Origin: Syntrophaceae bacterium UBA5619
Lineage (GTDB): Bacteria > Desulfobacterota > Syntrophia > Syntrophales > UBA5619
Length of the DNA: 7,828 nt
Direction: 5' to 3'
Assembly (NCBI GenBank): GCA_002424545.1
Contig: DIKL01000058.1
Location: forward strand, 27,528 to 35,355
Shown here: piece by piece, positions 5,706 to 7,828 of the stretch
Numbering within the stretch: position 1 is the first letter of the stretch
How the letters are laid out: each line of letters begins with the position of its first letter
Notes under the pieces: model-generated
Told to the model about the DNA's origin: nothing
Databases searched by the model: none
The model's input: only the letters and a program-made list of their open reading frames with translations
Program-made: the position numbers and the translations under genes

Positions 5706-7472
5706 ATGCTCGCCGTTGCATATCCCCTCGTGACAAACTGTTCAAGCCACACAACATTCGGCTATCCCCGTACCATCAGTGAAATGACGGCCGATATCGA
5801 ACGCCGGATGTTTCAAGACGGAATCACCGGCGCCGCCATCGCGCTTGTGGACGACCGGCAGGTGGTTTGGGCGCGCGGATTCGGTTATGCCGATGCGGCC
5901 AAACGGGTCCCGGCCACGGAAGAGACCATCTTCGGCATCGGCTCCGCATCGAAAACCTTTACCGCGGCCATGATCATGCAGCTTGTTGAACAGGGGCTGG
6001 TAAAGCTCGATGATCCTCTGACCAAATACATTCCCCGGTTCTCCATAGCGTCACCGCTCGGCCCTTATCTTTCGACCGGAGGGCCAATCACGGTCCGGAT
6101 GCTTCTTATGCAGCACTCGGGAATTCCCGGAGAATTGACCAATGGATTGTTTACCAGGGCCCCTCACCCGGACTTTAATTCCCGAATGGTCGACTATCTT
6201 CACGGCGATTATGCGCAATATCCCATCAATTACTTCTTCGCCTATTCCAACACAGCGGTAGCGTTTCTGGCCGATGTCATCGCCGCCGCCTCGGGCATGT
6301 CCTTCATGGATTACTCGAAAGCCTTTCTGCAATCTCTGGGCATGAAACATTCATCGTTTAACCGTGACGATCCGTCTGTCGCAGCCGGACAGACAAAGAC
6401 GTATTTCAACGGTCAGGAATATTTCGACGGGTATATCAATTCCCCGGCGACAGGGGCCATGGTTTCCAGTGTTTCGGATATGGCAAGGTATATCCGGATG
6501 ATCCTCGCGGGCGGCGTTACGGAAGACGGCCGGATGGTGCTGAAGCCCGAAAGCCTCCAGGCGATGTTAACACCCCAGAACACAGCGGTGGCCCTCGATT
6601 TCGATTTCCGGATCGGCTTCATCTGGTGGCTTTGCGATCCCGACCTCGCCTATGCCGGCCGCCTCTGCCAGCATGGCGGTACCACGACCATGACCAAAAC
6701 CACGCTGAAAATCCTGCTGGATCACAAGTTGGGGATAATCCTCCTGACAAACTCCAATACGGCAGACTCCATGCGGAATACGGTACCCACAAAGACCCTG
6801 CAACTTGCATTGGAGGAAAAAACGGGGCTGAAGCCAACTTTTGTCAAGCAATCCTCGCCCGTTGTTTCCTGGAGCGCCGATCGCCTGGACGCTCTGGCCG
6901 GCATCTATATCCCGACCTCCGCCCATGGCGATGTGCCGGCCGGTGTGAAGGGCGGCAAGGGTTACGATCGCATTTCCCGCGCGGGGAGCGGATTGACATG
7001 GACACAGGATGCGCAATCGTCTTCCCCGGCAACCCAGGCCCTCGTGCCGCGTGCGAACGGACGTTTTTCACCTCCCGATTCCCAGGAGATCGAGTACGAA
7101 TTCAAGACCGTTTCGGGCCGTGACGTGATGATCTCCCACTGCAAGGGATTCACAAACCTCAAGGCGGAGCGCTATGACCCTGTGCCCATCTCTGCCGTAT
7201 GGAACGCCCGACTCGGAAAATGGATCATCAGCAACTTTGATCCGGATGACATCAACCGGACTTTCCCAACCTTTTCCGAGGACACCTTGGTGATGGAACT
7301 GAGCATCGAAGACGGGATGCTGCTGAAGGATGATCAACCCCTCTCGCCGGTTTCGGATACGCTGGCCTATCTGCCCGGACTTGCACGAGATCTTGGGGTG
7401 GCCGTGAAGATCGTTCATGTGAACGGTGAGGAGCAAATCCAGTACAGCGGCTTTCTGTTGCGGAAGGCGTAA
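5613..7472 (+). CDS. Tat-exported beta-lactamase-fold serine hydrolase (S12 family), putative lipoprotein
   Basis: A 619-residue penicillin-recognising serine hydrolase of the class C beta-lactamase / DD-peptidase / D-aminopeptidase / EstB superfamily. The three active-site motifs are visible: SASK at 111-114 (nucleophile Ser111, base Lys114) in FGIGSASKTFTA, YSN at 211-213, and HGG at 354-356 in the KTG position; HGG is common in the esterase and peptidase members. The catalytic domain spans about 65-400. A C-terminal region of about 200 residues starting at LDALAGIY may be the beta-barrel domain seen in D-aminopeptidase relatives, but I cannot name it firmly. The N-terminus repeats the amidohydrolase Tat leader (TTRREFLK, Arg20-Arg21) and has Cys43 after VTN, a weak lipobox. 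The start is fixed by GAGG 5 nt upstream and by leader identity. It lies 62 bp after the amidohydrolase, probably on one message. It could be a D-peptidase, esterase or transpeptidase; antibiotic hydrolysis is less likely. Confidence 0.92.
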   Translation: MEDRDTDSIIDPLVTVKTTRREFLKAAGSLGMLAVAYPLVTNCSSHTTFGYPRTISEMTADIERRMFQDGITGAAIALVDDRQVVWARGFGYADAAKRVPATEETIFGIGSASKTFTAAMIMQLVEQGLVKLDDPLTKYIPRFSIASPLGPYLSTGGPITVRMLLMQHSGIPGELTNGLFTRAPHPDFNSRMVDYLHGDYAQYPINYFFAYSNTAVAFLADVIAAASGMSFMDYSKAFLQSLGMKHSSFNRDDPSVAAGQTKTYFNGQEYFDGYINSPATGAMVSSVSDMARYIRMILAGGVTEDGRMVLKPESLQAMLTPQNTAVALDFDFRIGFIWWLCDPDLAYAGRLCQHGGTTTMTKTTLKILLDHKLGIILLTNSNTADSMRNTVPTKTLQLALEEKTGLKPTFVKQSSPVVSWSADRLDALAGIYIPTSAHGDVPAGVKGGKGYDRISRAGSGLTWTQDAQSSSPATQALVPRANGRFSPPDSQEIEYEFKTVSGRDVMISHCKGFTNLKAERYDPVPISAVWNARLGKWIISNFDPDDINRTFPTFSEDTLVMELSIEDGMLLKDDQPLSPVSDTLAYLPGLARDLGVAVKIVHVNGEEQIQYSGFLLRKA

Positions 7473-7557
7473 CCGGTTTTCGTCAACATCGCACCGTCAA
7501 TCTTTTACGCTGATTCTGACGACCCTCTTGGCGCGATCGGAATCAAATCCCCTACGT

Positions 7558-7582
7558 CCACAACATCTTGTGGTTCCCTTTT
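7558..7582 (+). terminator. Weak terminator-like hairpin after the serine hydrolase
   Basis: CCACAA (7558-7563) and TTGTGG (7568-7573) form a 6-bp stem with a CATC loop, followed by the pyrimidine run TTCCCTTTTC. It lies 85 bp past the stop and before the smc promoter, a sensible place for termination. The stem is short and the T-run is interrupted, so this is a weak call. Confidence 0.35.
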
Positions 7583-7610
7583 CACCCCCCACAGCGGATT
7601 GTATTTTTGC

Positions 7611-7639
7611 TTTACAAGCCCCTTTTCTTCTGTTAGAAT
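7611..7639 (+). promoter_or_regulatory. Putative extended -10 promoter of smc
   Basis: TTTACA at 7611-7616 (5 of 6 consensus bases), a 17-nt spacer, and TAGAAT at 7634-7639 (5 of 6) preceded by TG at 7631-7632, the extended -10 element. Transcription would start near 7646, leaving a leader of about 43 nt. The leader contains an inverted repeat, TATCCG at 7655-7660 and CGGATA at 7674-7679, just before the start codon. Confidence 0.65.
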
Positions 7640-7688
7640 CCACCGAAATACGGTTATCCGATGGATATTTAAACGGATATCAAAGAAG

Positions 7689-7828
7689 ATGAGACTCAAA
7701 AAGCTGGAAATCGCCGGATTCAAATCCTTTCGGGAGAAGGTCGTCGTCGATTTCTCTCCGGGGATCAGCGGCATCGTCGGCCCGAACGGCTGCGGCAAGA
7801 GCAACATCGCCGATGCGATCCGCTGGGT
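7689..7828 (+). CDS. smc: Chromosome segregation ATPase SMC, N-terminal start (3' end off the window)
   Basis: The first 46 codons of the structural-maintenance-of-chromosomes protein, which forms the ring-shaped condensin with ScpA and ScpB and organises the nucleoid. It begins [14 protein letters not shown], the typical SMC first strand and KSF motif, and has the Walker A loop GPNGCGKSN at residues 31-39, followed by IADAIRW, which is characteristic of SMC rather than RecF or RecN. The ATG at 7689 has only a weak AAGAAG purine tract directly before it, so initiation may be modest, but family alignment fixes this start because the first strand begins at residue 2. It has its own promoter and appears independent of the upstream hydrolases. 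The rest of the roughly 1,200-residue protein lies beyond the window. Confidence 0.93.
   Translation, partial: MRLKKLEIAGFKSFREKVVVDFSPGISGIVGPNGCGKSNIADAIRW

Overview
The window looks like a chromosomal segment from a Gram-negative, moderately GC-rich bacterium. The protein style (fused iron-type ABC permease, Tat-exported lipoprotein hydrolases, and an SMC start of the kind seen in Desulfobacterota, formerly Deltaproteobacteria) fits a Syntrophales- or Geobacter-like lineage. That placement is an impression from sequence style, not a search result.

Left part (1-3473, minus strand): a three-gene binding-protein-dependent ABC transporter operon, read right to left. It encodes a periplasmic solute-binding protein (2463-3473), a two-domain fused permease (433-2145) and an ATPase whose end runs off the left edge inside the LSGGQ signature (1-426). 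All three belong to the iron(III)/phosphonate/sugar-phosphate branch (FbpABC/AfuABC/PhnSTU-like). The binding protein appears to lack the tyrosine pair that coordinates Fe3+, so the substrate is open. A REP-like hairpin sits in the 317-bp gap between the binding-protein and permease genes.

Middle (3474-3876): a 403-bp divergent control region. It carries a minus-strand promoter whose -10 lies in a perfect 14-bp AT palindrome, a terminator-like hairpin just before the binding-protein ribosome site (possible attenuator), and a plus-strand promoter with a perfect TTGACA box.

Right-centre (3877-7472, plus strand): two hydrolases of unrelated folds in tandem, a D-aminoacylase-type amidohydrolase and a serine beta-lactamase/D-aminopeptidase-type (S12) hydrolase. 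Both start with nearly the same 31-residue Tat leader, copied at DNA level together with the ribosome-binding site (about 88% identity over 102 nt, including 34 identical bases in a row), and both have a lipobox-like cysteine at the end of the signal. They look like folded, exported, probably membrane-anchored enzymes that could act together on D-amino-acid-containing peptides. This leader-sharing pair is the most unusual thing in the window.

Right edge (7473-7828): a short intergenic stretch with a weak terminator-like hairpin and a good extended -10 promoter, followed by the first 46 codons of smc, the chromosome-condensation ATPase.
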